DNA of 21,131 bases from positions 46,698 through 67,828 of the forward strand of contig NW_014577462.1 of assembly GCF_000485595.1 (NCBI RefSeq), read 5' to 3'. The position numbers were made by a program, and so were the translations under genes. Source of the stretch: Priapulus caudatus (taxonomy: Eukaryota > Priapulida > Priapulimorpha > Priapulimorphida > Priapulidae). Shown here one piece after another: positions 8,998-18,502 of the stretch; position 1 is the stretch's first letter, and every line of letters begins with the position of its first letter. The notes under the pieces are model-generated. The model had not been told where the DNA came from, searched no databases, and worked only from the letters and a program-made list of their open reading frames with translations.

Positions 8998-9404
8998 CTG
9001 CAGGTGGAAGGCAGGATTCATTCACAATTCAACATGAGATATAATATTACGGGTAAGATAATAGGTACACTCTTTTAATATTACAGTTTTTTATCAAAGT
9101 TAAGTTCAAGTCCATACTTACGAAAAACCCCATTCATACGTTGGGATCATTTAATCGTTATAATTATATAAAAATTCATACAACTATAGCAGCGGATTGA
9201 CGAAGAAGGTTTTCCTACAATCTAAAATCACAAAATATTACGAGAAAGTACTGTGGCATTCTTTACAAAACCTTCACCAGCATACGGCTGCATGGTGGCT
9301 GACCAATTTTATAAATTTTCTAGTTATTTCATACTAAATGCGAATTACGTGGCAGTTTTCATATAAAATCTTTGAGATAAACATGAAAATAGAACAGAGC
9401 ATAC
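8998..9404 (-). other. Intron B5-A6, copy 2
   Basis: This AT-rich intron lies between B5 donor GTATGCTC and the A6 acceptor. The pyrimidine-bearing stretch CCTGCCTTCCACCTGCAG supports the A6 start. Nothing else was seen. Confidence 0.7.
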
Positions 9405-9592
9405 CATATTCCCAATGCAGATGGACTGTGGGCATCCTGGTCCCTTCATCGTTTGCAGGATGTACGATGTCAGCACTTGAGCGTCGACAGTGTTTGATGG
9501 GTTAGGGGATATCGTATACATGAACGTGGTCACTGGTTCGTTGTTGACCAACATTCCGGATATCTTAAGATCACTGATGACGATTCTCTGAC
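9405..9592 (-). CDS. Exon B5, copy 2 (intact B-type exon)
   Basis: This 188-base open exon supplies two bases to complete Gly, then 62 whole codons. It is bounded by acceptor TTGTGCAG and donor GTATGCTC. It reads GQRIVISDLKISGML, NNEPVTTFMYTISPNP, VDAQVLTSYILQTM, then KGPGCPQSICIGNM. It keeps the GPGCPxSIC pair found in B2 and the strand-like FMYTI in place of IVYVV, but lacks the NTT sequon of B2-B4. It is shorter by six codons. On the transcript it lies between A5 and A6 and completes the third module of that unit. Confidence 0.88.
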
Positions 9593-9944
9593 CTGCACAA
9601 TGCCACGCAAATGTTACACACACTGCGAGTCACATTAGGAGAGACAAATATAATGACTAAATAGACCCATTGCCACACATAAGAACATAGCAAGATCGAT
9701 TATAATGATTTTTCGAATTAATATAAGCCACATTAATCAATATATCCATATGGATTGAAATTAGCCGTGGTAAATCGCTCCTGGTTAGACTAAACCCGCA
9801 CTTTATATAATTTCAAACAGATTGAATTAATGCAGTAAAATAGTAATGAAATTTTTTCCACAATCTCTGTTTCAATGCATCCACAAACAATGTAGATAGA
9901 TTAATCTAGATGGTAGATAAACTGTGCGAGTACTATTCGCTTAC
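9593..9944 (-). other. Intron A5-B5, copy 2
   Basis: This AT-rich intron has donor GTAAGCGA. No coding content was seen. Compared with copies 1 and 3 it lacks one of two close CCACATTA blocks near 9717-9735. Confidence 0.65.
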
Positions 9945-10311
9945 CTGGATTTGAAAGCTGCCAAGCCTGTCGTATGGCATTACTAGCGTCGGCTTCATTA
10001 AACCTCTCGTGCGGTATGCCAGCAATGTTCACTGTATGCTGAGCTATTGCAGAAGTTTCCTCAATCAGGACTCTATTAACCCTGACCAAGAATGTTTGCC
10101 GCAGATCGGTTGGACGCATGATTTTGTCATCGACAGACAGGAAGTATGTTGCAGTCGTCGCAGGCTGGCGGTCACTCGTTCTTGCTGACTCTGTGTTGAC
10201 CAGGTAGACCCGTAAGCGTGGTGACTGACCCTGCTCCCTGTACACTTGGTCCCACGCAGCAGCGAGTCTGTTGGCAGCCTCTGCTGATGGAAGCTGGCCA
10301 AGTACGATGCT
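9945..10311 (-). CDS. Exon A5, copy 2, truncated at a repeat junction
   Basis: This holds the 3' half of an A exon and is open throughout. It contains SIVLGQLPSAEAANRLAAAW, VYREQGQSPRLRVYLVNTES, ATYFLSVDDKIM, ETSAIAQHTVNIAGIPHERF and QAWQLSNPG, then donor GTAAGCGA. It begins abruptly at the SIVLGQ motif. The bases further upstream (10312 on) are the minisatellite flank instead of the GDDYHF codons found in the complete A5 exons. The open frame runs on into the flank, but no acceptor giving the usual phase 0 was found. Module 1 and the first part of module 2 are therefore missing. It is either a duplication breakpoint or an assembly join. Confidence 0.82.
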
Positions 10312-10344
10312 GCGAACGCTTTTACTCTTGCAGATCTTGCAACC

Positions 10345-10700
10345 TGCTCGCACATACATGTAATACCTGCAATACCTGCAATAGCTGCAATACCTGCAAT
10401 ACCTGCGATACCTGTGATACCTGTGATACCTGCAATACCTGCGATACTGCAATACCTGTGTACCTGGCGATCAACCTGCAATTATACATTGCCAACACCT
10501 GCGCAATACCTACGATACCTTGAGATAACCTGCAACAGCCATGCAAATACCTGCGATACCTGCAATACCTGCCAATACATTGCAACACCTGCAATACCTG
10601 TGATACCTGCAATTACATGCACCACCTGCAATACCTGCGATACCTGCAACACCTGCAATACCTGTGATTACCTGCAATACCTGCGTATGCTTAGCAATAC
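10345..10700. repeat. 9-bp minisatellite, copy 3
   Basis: This is the same TGCAATACC-type array as at 38-377. The right two thirds show the same succession of variant units, including rare ones such as a TACGATACC unit and a CACCACC-containing unit. One-base insertions blur the period. Open frames on both strands are products of the 9-base period. It lies beyond the B6 donor on the minus strand. Confidence 0.9.
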
Positions 10701-10916
10701 CTGTTCGCTCTGTGCAGAGAGTGACAGGCTCGGGCGGGGACAGCAGCTTTCTGGACGATGATCATCGGTTAGCGCTGTCGTCGTCGGGATCGGATCAGCG
10801 CTCCCCCGGCCTCTCTGCGTCTCTCGACGTCGTACTGTATTGCAGCGATGACGGGGGCGACCAGGCTGCTCAGCTGCTGGCTCGAATGTGAGAGTGATGT
10901 ACACGCTTGAAGTCTT
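10701..10916 (-). CDS. Exon B6, copy 3 (frameshifted)
   Basis: This is the counterpart of 378-577. It has a TTTCCAG acceptor, and the donor reads GTATTGC, close to GTATGTGC in copy 1. Fragments include SSQQLSSLVAPVIAA and YDVE, the same variant reading as copy 1 and unlike DSLGRPVTLIHYDVE in copy 2. Single-base insertions near 10735, 10765 and 10795 break the frame. Confidence 0.68.
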
Positions 10917-11534
10917 CTGGAAACAACAATCGGAGAAAATTCATTACGATCATATTTTAACCTGTAGGTATTTTGCTGGTAACGTTTGAAAGTCTTGCCT
11001 GCGAAAAACAAGTAGGGGAAATTCAGTACAATCGCGTTATTTACCTGCTAGGTTATTCATGCTACGTGCTGTTTATAAAAGTAACGTGCGCTGTTAAAAG
11101 AAAATACATTGTCTTATGAGTGATTACTACCAAAACAGATCGTTCTTGCTACAGACCCGGCAATCCTAATATAAAAAATGGAAAACAGAATTTAACATGA
11201 ACGAAAATTAAATTTAAGGGAAAGAAATGTTCTAGCGAATTAAAATACGTGCATGCCACTCTTATAAGCTGAATCATCATTATCGTTATTGAAAAAACGA
11301 ATTGTACCTTGATGAAACCTTAGATTAATTCAGGAAGCTAACCATATATGCATAACTTTGCTGAAAACATGCACGAGTCTCATTGGTTTTTAGTTAGATT
11401 AATTACTCGAATGTATAATTAGGCACGATTGCCGTACACACTTGTTTCTACTTGTGTTAGCAACAGCACGTATGACTAATAAATGTTCTTCCACCCGTGC
11501 TAGCACCCGTGTGCGCTGACTACCCCACACTTAC
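10917..11534 (-). other. Intron A6-B6, copy 3, with mini-exon-like block
   Basis: This AT-rich intron is equivalent to 578-1188. It includes the two-unit 77-base repeat up to about 11060 and the mini-exon-like block at 10962-10998. Nothing else gene-like was seen. Confidence 0.65.
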
Positions 11535-12279
11535 CAGGGTTAACCTGGCTCCAGAGAACCCGCAGCATATTCGCTGCGACGGCCGTGTTCAGATCTCGCT
11601 CGGACACCCTGCCTCCGACTGTCACCACATGCTGCACCGCTGGTCATGCTGCCGGCGCGTGCGCGGCGCCCGGACGACGTACTCCGCCGACCTTCTCAAG
11701 GTCATCGGCGGCATCGACCGACGGGTCAACAATGCGGCGTCGGTCCCGGAAGAGGGAAGTATCGCGCGGAGGTGCGTGCGCGCAGCCCGCGGCGGGCCCG
11801 TTGCCGCCCTGCGCTCGAACCGTACACCTGGACGGCAGGTGGGCGCGGTCGCTCGTGCCTGCGAAACACGCGCGTCCACGCCGCTGACAGCGATTGGCCG
11901 CGTCGCGGAGGTTAGGTCGCCGCGAAGAAAGTCGACGAAGTGGTACGCGGGTCCATAGACGTCGTCGTCGCGGAGGACGTCGTTCGTGCGGCTGGCGCGG
12001 TCTGCCGCCGCTTATCGCGCGACGACGGCTCGCGCGAACACGCGGTCAGGACGTGCGCGCCTCGGGCAGCGCGACGTCGTAGGCGAGTCGCACAACGGGC
12101 TGCCCGGCCGCCGTGATGTAGCCCACGGTGACGTTGCGCAGACGCACGGCCCAGGGAAGGCTCTCGCTCACCGCCGGGTTGGCGGCCGCTGCCATGCCAC
12201 CGTCATGGCGTCGGCGAACTCGCGGCTGTTAAGACTCAGGGCTGCCGTCGGCGTCGCCAAGATGAACAATGTGCTTAAC
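11535..12279 (-). CDS. Exon A6, copy 3 (heavily frameshifted)
   Basis: This matches 8289-8997 and is bounded by acceptor CACCTGCAG and donor GTAAGTGT. Like copy 1 it has extra bases near 11640-11660 (about 15-18 nt) that copy 2 lacks, plus many private single-base changes, especially at 11650-11720 and 11980-12060. The stretch at 12065-12240 is clean. It is GC- and CpG-rich. The normal reading is given under copy 2. Confidence 0.75.
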
Positions 12280-12685
12280 TGCAGGTGGGAAGCAGGATTC
12301 ATCACGTCAACATGAGATATTAATATTACGCGGTAAGATAATAGGTACACTCTTTTAATATTACAGTTTTTTATCAAAGTTAAGTTCAGTCCATACTTAC
12401 GAAAAACCCCATTCATACGTTGGATCATTTTAATCGTTATAATTATATAAAAATTCATACAACTATAGCAGCGGCATTGACGAGAGAAGGTTTTCCTACA
12501 ATCTAAAATCACAAAATATTACGAGAAAGTACGTGTGCGATTCTTTACAAAAACCTCACCAGCATAGGCCGCTGGCATGGGGCTGACCAATTATAAATTT
12601 TCTAGTTATTTCATACTAAATGCAAATTACGTGGCAGTTTTCATATAAAATCTTTGAGATAAACATGAAAATAGAACGAGCATAC
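12280..12685 (-). other. Intron B5-A6, copy 3
   Basis: This AT-rich intron is equivalent to 8998-9404. No additional features were seen. Confidence 0.68.
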
Positions 12686-12871
12686 CATATTCCCAATGCA
12701 GATGGACTGTGGGCATCCTGGTCCTTCATCGTTTGCAGGATGTACGATGTCAGCACTTGAGCGTCGACAGTGTTTGATGGTTAGAGGGATATCGTATACA
12801 TGAACGTGGTCACTGGTTCGTTGTTGACCAACATTCGGATATCTTAAGATCACTGATGACGATTCTCTGAC
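12686..12871 (-). CDS. Exon B5, copy 3
   Basis: This B5 exon is two bases shorter than copy 2, because single bases are lost near 12723 and 12835 and changed near 12783. Acceptor TTGTGCAG and donor GTATGCTC are conserved. The GPGCPQSIC region and VTTFMYTI-like strand are recognisable across frames. Confidence 0.75.
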
Positions 12872-13233
12872 CTGCACAATGCCACGCAAAATGTTACACA
12901 CACTGCGAGTCACATTAGGAGAGACAAATATAATGACTAAATAGACCCATTGCCACACATAAGAACATAGCAAGATCGATTATAGTAATTTTTCGAATTA
13001 CGCCACATTATATGCCACATTAATCAATATATCCATATGGATTGAAATTAGCCGTGGTAAATCGCTCCTGGTTAGACTAAACCCGCACTTTATATAATTT
13101 CAAACAGATTGAATTAATGCCAGTAAAAATAGTAATGGAATTTTTTCCACAATCTCTGTTTCAAGCATCCACAAACAATGTAGATAGATTAATCTAGATG
13201 CTAGATAAACTGTGCGAGTACTATTTCGCTTAC
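12872..13233 (-). other. Intron A5-B5, copy 3
   Basis: This AT-rich intron carries the same two-block CCACATTA arrangement near 12995-13020 as copy 1. No gene signal was seen. Confidence 0.65.
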
Positions 13234-13942
13234 CTGGATTTGAAAGCTGCCAGCCTGCTCGTATGCGCATTACTAGCGTCGGCTTCATTAAACTCTCGTG
13301 CGGTATGCCAGCAATGTTCACTGTATGCTGAGCTATTGCAGAAGTTTCCTCAATCAGGACTCTATTAACCCTGACCAAGAATGTTTGCCGCAGATCGGTT
13401 GGACGCATGATTTTGTCATCGACAGACAGGAAGTATGTTGCAGTCGTCGCAGGCTGGCGGTCACTCGTTCTTGCTGACTCTGTGTTGACCAGGTAGACCC
13501 GTAAGCGTGGTGACTGACCCTGCCTCCTGTACACTTTGGTCCACGCAGCAGCGAGTCTGTTGGCAGCCTCTGCTGATGGAACGCTGGCCAAGTACGATGC
13601 TTTGTAAAGTGGTAATCATCTCCGTACACCTCACAGGACGTGCAAGCACATAGCCAAGTGATCTCATCTGTTGAGACACATTGCATCAAACGACGGTTCT
13701 TGAACTGGTTTCCACTGATTTGTCTGCAGGCAGCATGACATCATAGGTTGACCCCAACGGCAGGTTGCCCATCTCCGCGTCTATTGTAGCCTGTCTCGAG
13801 ATTAGCTAGTTGTATGTTCCACGGCAGACTGTTGCTCGTTTCTGGGTTGCCTGTTTTCCCAGGCTGTTGTCATGGCATCAGAGAACTCTCCGCTGTTTAA
13901 CCTCACTTGACCATCAGATGAGATCACATAGAGAGGATTCAC
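13234..13942 (-). CDS. Exon A5, copy 3 (full length, few frameshifts)
   Basis: This is a complete A5 exon from acceptor TGTCAAAG to donor GTAAGCGA, about 709 bases, the same length as an intact A6. The central part (about 13300-13590) is open: LPSAEAANRLAAAW, SPRLRVYLVNTESARTSDRQ, ATTATYFLSVDDKIM, RPTDLRQTFLVRVNRVLIEE, HTVNIAGIPHE. Frameshifts fall near 13290, 13635, 13680 and 13750. It supplies the 5' half that copy 2 lacks, so A5 is a standard A exon in this reading. Confidence 0.82.
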
Positions 13943-14174
13943 CTTTGACAATATGATCAAAATTATTCAATTTATTATATTTTGGGAACATTTTCTACTA
14001 AACTAACATCTAACAGTGCTAGTTTGATATTTCGGTGCTGCGACTCCTTAGTGTCTACAGATGTAAACATACCATCGATGAATATATGCTATTGGAACAG
14101 ATCTAAAGTAGAAATCAATTCAACATATGCTTGCCTTACTATATATATTAGTAGTATTCTAGCAATGTACTTAC

Positions 14175-14383
14175 TCTGGTTGCAAGACAGCACGGATGGT
14201 GGACATCCAGGAACCTTCATGGTTTCCAGAATGCTGCGAGTCCAGTTACTTGAGGGTCTGGCGGTAACTGTAGAAGGTGAATGTCTGTCGTATTGTAAGA
14301 CACAACATACACAATGAGGTGCCTGGCTGGTTGTTCCTTGTCCTGTCGACAATCTCTGCCACTATTCACAATTATTGTCTTGC
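14175..14383 (-). CDS. Exon B4, copy 3 (frameshifted)
   Basis: This matches 3864-4074. It has acceptor ATTTACAG and donor GTAAGTAC. Fragments include GKTIIVNSG, DKEQPAR, VYVVSYNTTDI and ILETMKVPGCPPSV followed by a second Cys. Noise near 14185, 14250 and 14315 breaks the frame. Confidence 0.8.
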
Positions 14384-14698
14384 CTGTAAATATTAGTTGC
14401 AACGTGTTAAAATATAATGTACCAGAATGTAGGAAACATAACTCGAAAACACCAGCAATTACTTCATGTAAGTTTTATCTTTTACTTTTCAACAATTAAC
14501 AACTCAGTAAATATCTACAATGTAGCTCAATGATGGGTTAATCAACAATTAATTGCAGTGCAGAATTAGGATATGATTGTGTTGTATGCAGGAACAGACT
14601 GGTATTTAATTTACAACATATCTCGTTACACTTCTTAGATGCATTATTAGCTAGATATCTTGTACGCCACTGGCAAAATAGTTGTTTAAATTGCTCAC
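14384..14698 (-). other. Intron A4-B4, copy 3
   Basis: This AT-rich intron is equivalent to 4075-4388 and nearly identical to the A3-B3 intron at 15883-16194. Nothing else was seen. Confidence 0.68.
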
Positions 14699-15438
14699 CA
14701 GGTTTGCTGTCTGCCAGACTCTCCTCACCGCCCGGTAACGCATCCACTTCAAACCTCTGATACGGAATGCCAGCGATGTTCACCGTGTGGTTAGGTGTCG
14801 CCCTCTGTTAGACGTGTCTGTGTGGAGGCGTGACGACACTCGTTGCTACTAAGATATTCCTAACCGCGCCTGAGAATAAGAGGCAAAAGGTAGACGCGAC
14901 GCACGATCAGTCCATCGACAGACAGGAAGTATGTTGCAGCCGTCGCAGGCTGGCGGTCACTCGTTCCTTGCTGACTCTGTGTTGACCAGGTAGACCGTAG
15001 CCGTGCGTGACTGACCCTGCTCCCTGTACACTTGGTCCCACGCAGCCAGCGCAGTCTGTTTGCAGCCTCTGCTGATGTGAAGCTGGCCAAGTACGATGCT
15101 TGTAAAGTGGTAATCATCTCCGTACACCTCACCAGGACGTGAAGCACATAGCCAAGTGATCTCATCTGTTGAGACATCTGATCAAACGACGCGTTCTTTG
15201 AACGTGGTTTCCACTGATCTTGTCTGCAGGCAGCATGACACATAGTTGACTCAACGGCAGGTTGCCCATCTCCGGTTATGTAGCCTGTCTCGAGATTAGC
15301 TAGTTTGTATGTTCCACGCAGACTGTGCTCCGTTTCTGGGTTGCTGTTTTCCCAGGCTGTTGTCATTGGCCATCAGAGAACTCTCGGCTGTTTAACCTCA
15401 CTTGACCATCAGATGAGATCACATAGAGAGCGATTCAC
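14699..15438 (-). CDS. Exon A4, copy 3 (frameshifted)
   Basis: This A-type exon is bounded by acceptor TGTCAAAG/TGTCAAAGG and donor GTGAGCAA. Pieces include MTTAWENSNPETE, LANLETGYITGDGQPAVE, SEAANRL-like and RVYLVNTES-like stretches, ATYFLSVDGLIV, VNIAGIPYQRFEVDA and TANPG. Indels near 14790, 14885, 15060 and 15240 break the frame. Compare the intact A3 for the normal reading. Confidence 0.8.
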
Positions 15439-15672
15439 CTTTGACAAATTATGATCAAAAGTATTCAATTTATTATATTTTTGGGAACATTTTCTACTAA
15501 ACTAACTCTAACAGTGCCAGTTTGATATTTCGGTGCTGCTTGACTCCCTTTAGTGTCTACAGATGTAAACATACCATCGATGAATATATGCTATTGGAAC
15601 AGATCTAAAGTAGAAATCACTTCAACATATGCCTTACATATATATAGTAGTACTTCTAGCCAATGTACTTAC

Positions 15673-15882
15673 TCTGTTTGCAAGACAGACAGATGGTGGA
15701 CATCCAGGACCCTTCATGGTTTCCAGAATGCTGCGCAGTCAGTACTTGAGGGTCTGGGGTAAACTGTAGAAGGCTGAATGTCTGGTCGTATTGTAAGACA
15801 CAACATACAACAATAGAGGTGCCTGCTGGTTGTTCCTTGTCTGTCCACAATCTTCCTGCCATATTCACAATTATTGTCTTGC
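15673..15882 (-). CDS. Exon B3, copy 3 (frameshifted)
   Basis: This B-type exon has acceptor ATTTACAG and donor GTAAGTAC. Fragments include GKTIIVNMAG, NKEQPAGTSIV-like and YVVSYN-like blocks, the ILETMKGPGCPPSICLAN region and the final Arg. It is the counterpart of 5377-5586 and a close paralogue of B4. Confidence 0.8.
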
Positions 15883-16194
15883 CTGTAAATATTAGTTGCA
15901 ACGTGTTAAAAATAAGTGTACCAGAATGTAGGAAACATAACTCGAAAACACCAGGCAATTACTTCATGTAAGTTTTATCTTTACTTTTCAACAATTAACA
16001 ACTCTTAAATATCTACAATTAGCTCAATGATGGGTTAATCAACAATTAATTGAGTGTCAGAAATTAGATATGATTGTTTGTATGCAGGAACAGACTGGTA
16101 TTTAATTTAAACATATCTCGTTACACTCCTTTAGATGCATTTATTAGCTAGATATCTTGTACGCACTGGCAAAATAGTTGTTTAAATTGCTCAC
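15883..16194 (-). other. Intron A3-B3, copy 3
   Basis: This AT-rich intron is equivalent to 5587-5904. No genes were seen. Confidence 0.68.
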
Positions 16195-16930
16195 CAGGGT
16201 TTGCTCTCTGCCAGACTCTCCTCACCGCCCCGGTAACCGCATCCGCTTCAACCTCTGATACGGAATGCAGCGATGTTCACCGTGTGGATTGATGTGCACC
16301 TCTGTTAGACGTGTCTGTGGTGGAGGCGTGACGACACTCGTTGCTACTAAGATATTCCTAACGCGCCTGAGAATAAAGAGGCAAGGTAGACGCGGACGCA
16401 CGATCCGTCCATCGACAGACAGGAAGTATGTTGCAGCCGTCGCAGGCCGGCGGTCACTCGTTCTCGCTGACTCTGTGTTGACCAGGTAGACCCGTAGCCG
16501 TGGTGACAGACCCTGCTCCCTGTATGCTTGATCCCATGCACCAGCGAGTCTGTTGAGCGCCTCTGCTGATGAAGCTGGCCAAGTACGGATGCTTGTGATG
16601 TGGTATCATCTCCGTACACCTCACCAGGACGAACAAGCACATAGCCAAGTGATCTCATCTGTTGTGACGTCTGATCAAACGACGGTTCTTTGAACGCTGG
16701 TTTCTACTGATCTGTCCTGCAGGCAGCATGACATCATAGTTGACCTCAATGGCAGGTTGCCCATCTCGCGTTATGTAGCCTGTCTCGAGATTAGCCTAGT
16801 GTAATGTTCACGGCAGACTGTTGCTCGTTCCTGGATTGCTGTTTCCCAGGCAGTAGTCATAGCATCAGAGAACTCTCGGCTGCTTAACCTCACTTGTCCT
16901 GTAAGATGCTATCACATATAGGGGCTTCAC
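16195..16930 (-). CDS. Exon A3, copy 3 (frameshifted)
   Basis: This is the same exon as 5905-6646, bounded by a CAAAG-type acceptor (blurred by an inserted C) and donor GTGAGCAA. It is open in pieces: MRSLGYVLVRPGEVYGDD, VYLVNTES, ATYFLSVDGSCV-like, VWQ and NPG. Because the clean copy at 5990-6646 is open, these breaks are best explained as errors in this copy, for example near 16395, 16555, 16585 and 16800. Confidence 0.8.
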
Positions 16931-17223
16931 CTTTGGCTAAATACACGAAGAGATTATTGTTTCTAGAATTACTATGGGATAAATCCATCTGCCCAAAGTT
17001 GCGTCGCTATTGAGAGGAGGCGATGTGTACAGAATACTAGCAATGATCCTACCACAATGAGAAAGAATAACCTGATCAGCTTGGTCATTTTAGACCAACC
17101 GATTAAAAAATAGAGAGACCACTTCTATGGAAAAACGCTTGTTAATATCTCACTGATTGAAAGTAGAATGGATTCACTATGACGATACGTGGTGAAGTAC
17201 AGATTTTCCAGCGATGTACTCAC

Positions 17224-17430
17224 TCTGTTTGCAAGACAGATGGACGGTGGACATCCGGGTCCCTTCATTGGTTTCCAGAATGCTGCGAGTCAGTACTTGA
17301 GGGTCTGGGTAACTGTAGAAGGCTGAATGTCTGTCGTATTGTAAGACACGACATACACAATAGAGGTTCCTGGCAGGTTGTTTATTATCCTGCTCTAAGA
17401 TTGCTGCATTATGGATGTAAATTGTCTCAC
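17224..17430 (-). CDS. Exon B2, copy 3
   Basis: This is the counterpart of the intact exon at 6931-7136 and is 207 bases long, with acceptor TTTTATAG and donor GTGAGTAC. GETIYIHNAAIL opens the exon; then single-base differences near 17270, 17310 and 17395 shift the frame before the GCPPSIC motif. Confidence 0.8.
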
Positions 17431-17759
17431 CTATAAAAATTTGAAACAAAGTTTACTTATTAAAGGTTAAATTAGGTAGGATTAAATTAATCACATGGAT
17501 TATATTGTATAACACATAATTCGTTTTGATTACAAATGAATAGCACGAACATAATATAGTGATGTCAAAGATGGAGTAAGAAACAGTACATTATGCATTA
17601 TAGAATGATATGTTACGCATGTGCAGGAGCCAGACAGATTTGCACATTGAAATATATCTGGGATACGCCTCCTGTTTATCTGATTACTTTCACTTTATCT
17701 GTTTATCTGCTTGTGTTCACTTTGTACGCACTACCAAAGTAGTTATCAAATTGCCTCAC
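17431..17759 (-). other. Intron A2-B2, copy 3
   Basis: This AT-rich intron is equivalent to 7137-7463. No coding or structural signal was seen. Confidence 0.68.
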
Positions 17760-18502
17760 CAGGGTTTGCTGTCTGCCAGACTCTCCTCACCGCCCCGGTA
17801 ACCGCATCCACTTCAAACCTCTGATACGGAATGCCAGCGATGTTCACCGTGTGGTTAATGTGCACCTCTGTTAGACGTGTCTGTGGTGGAGGCGTGACGA
17901 CACTCGTTGCTACTAAGATATTTCCTTAACGCGCCTGAGAATAAGAGGCAAGGTAACGGAGCACGATCCGTCCATCGACATGACAGGAAGTATGTTGCAG
18001 CGCGTCGCAGGCCGGCGGTCACTCGTTCTTGCTGACTCTGTGTTGACCAGGTAGACCCGTACGCGTGGTGACAGACCCTGCTCCCTGTACGCTTGGTCCC
18101 ACGCACCAGCGAGTCTGTTGGCAGCCTCTGCTGATGGAAGCTGGCAAGAAAGATGCTTGTGTGAGTGGGTAATACATCTCCGCTACACCTCAACCAGGAC
18201 GTGCAAGCCCACATAGCCAAGTGTTTCTCATCGTGTTGTGACACCTGATCAAACGACGTTCTCTGAACGGTGGTTTCCACTGATCTGTCTGCAGGCAGCA
18301 TGACATCATAGTTGACTTCAACGGCAGGTTGCCCATCTCCGGTTATGTAGCCTGTCTCGAGATTAGCTAGTTGTATGTTCCACGGCAGACTGTTGCTCGC
18401 TTCTGGATTGGTGTTTTCCCAGGCAGTTATCATGGCATCAGCGAACTCTCGGCTGTTTAACCTCACTTGTCCTGTAGATGCTATCACATATAGGGGCTTC
18501 AC
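17760..18502 (-). CDS. Exon A2 (full length, only complete copy)
   Basis: This complete A-type exon runs from acceptor CTGCAG to donor GTGAGGCA. Its 5' part (18502 to about 18265) is clean and reads VKPLYVIASTGQVRLNSREF, ADAMITAWENTNPEAS, SLPWNIQLANLETGYIT, VNYDVMLPADRSVETT. About 17930-18260 is frameshifted several times, with SIFLA..QLPSAEA, RVYLVNTES and ATYFLS visible in pieces. The 3' end, NIAGIPYQRFEVDAVTG to NPG, is clean again. A2 is closest to A3 at its 5' edge. In copy 1 only its last 84 bases are present, in the chimeric exon. Confidence 0.82.

Larger units (their letters stand above)
7549..10311. repeat. Large direct repeat, copy 2 (partial: cut B6 to cut A5)
   Basis: This segment matches about 430-3290 and about 10755-13605. 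It starts inside B6 and ends inside A5, where the next base begins the same sequence that opens the window. All its exons are open, unlike their counterparts in copies 1 and 3. It lacks insertions that copies 1 and 3 share (about 17 bases in A6, about a dozen in intron A5-B5). It may therefore represent another allele or paralogue rather than merely a cleaner reading. Confidence 0.88.
10312..17845. repeat. Large direct repeat, copy 3
   Basis: This segment resumes at 10312 with the same bases that start the window. It repeats copy 1 exon by exon and intron by intron to inside A2, beyond which it continues into unique sequence. The exons contain frequent one-base gains and losses. Many are private to this copy, which suggests noisy sequence. 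Larger differences from copy 2 are shared with copy 1. Because it continues uninterrupted into unique upstream exons, it is the best guide to the real gene order. Confidence 0.9.

Noticed and set aside
8998-9021. Met codon just upstream of A6 as a translation start
   Set aside because: It lies in the polypyrimidine region before the CTGCAG acceptor, and the exon phase matches internal A exons.
8210-9078. Plus-strand open frames of 100-158 codons opposite exon A6
   Set aside because: They are antisense shadows of a GC-rich exon. They lack splice signals and family motifs, and the minus frame is conserved across copies.
10345-10700. CRISPR-like array
   Set aside because: The units are contiguous 9-mers with no spacers, and the surroundings are eukaryotic spliced exons.
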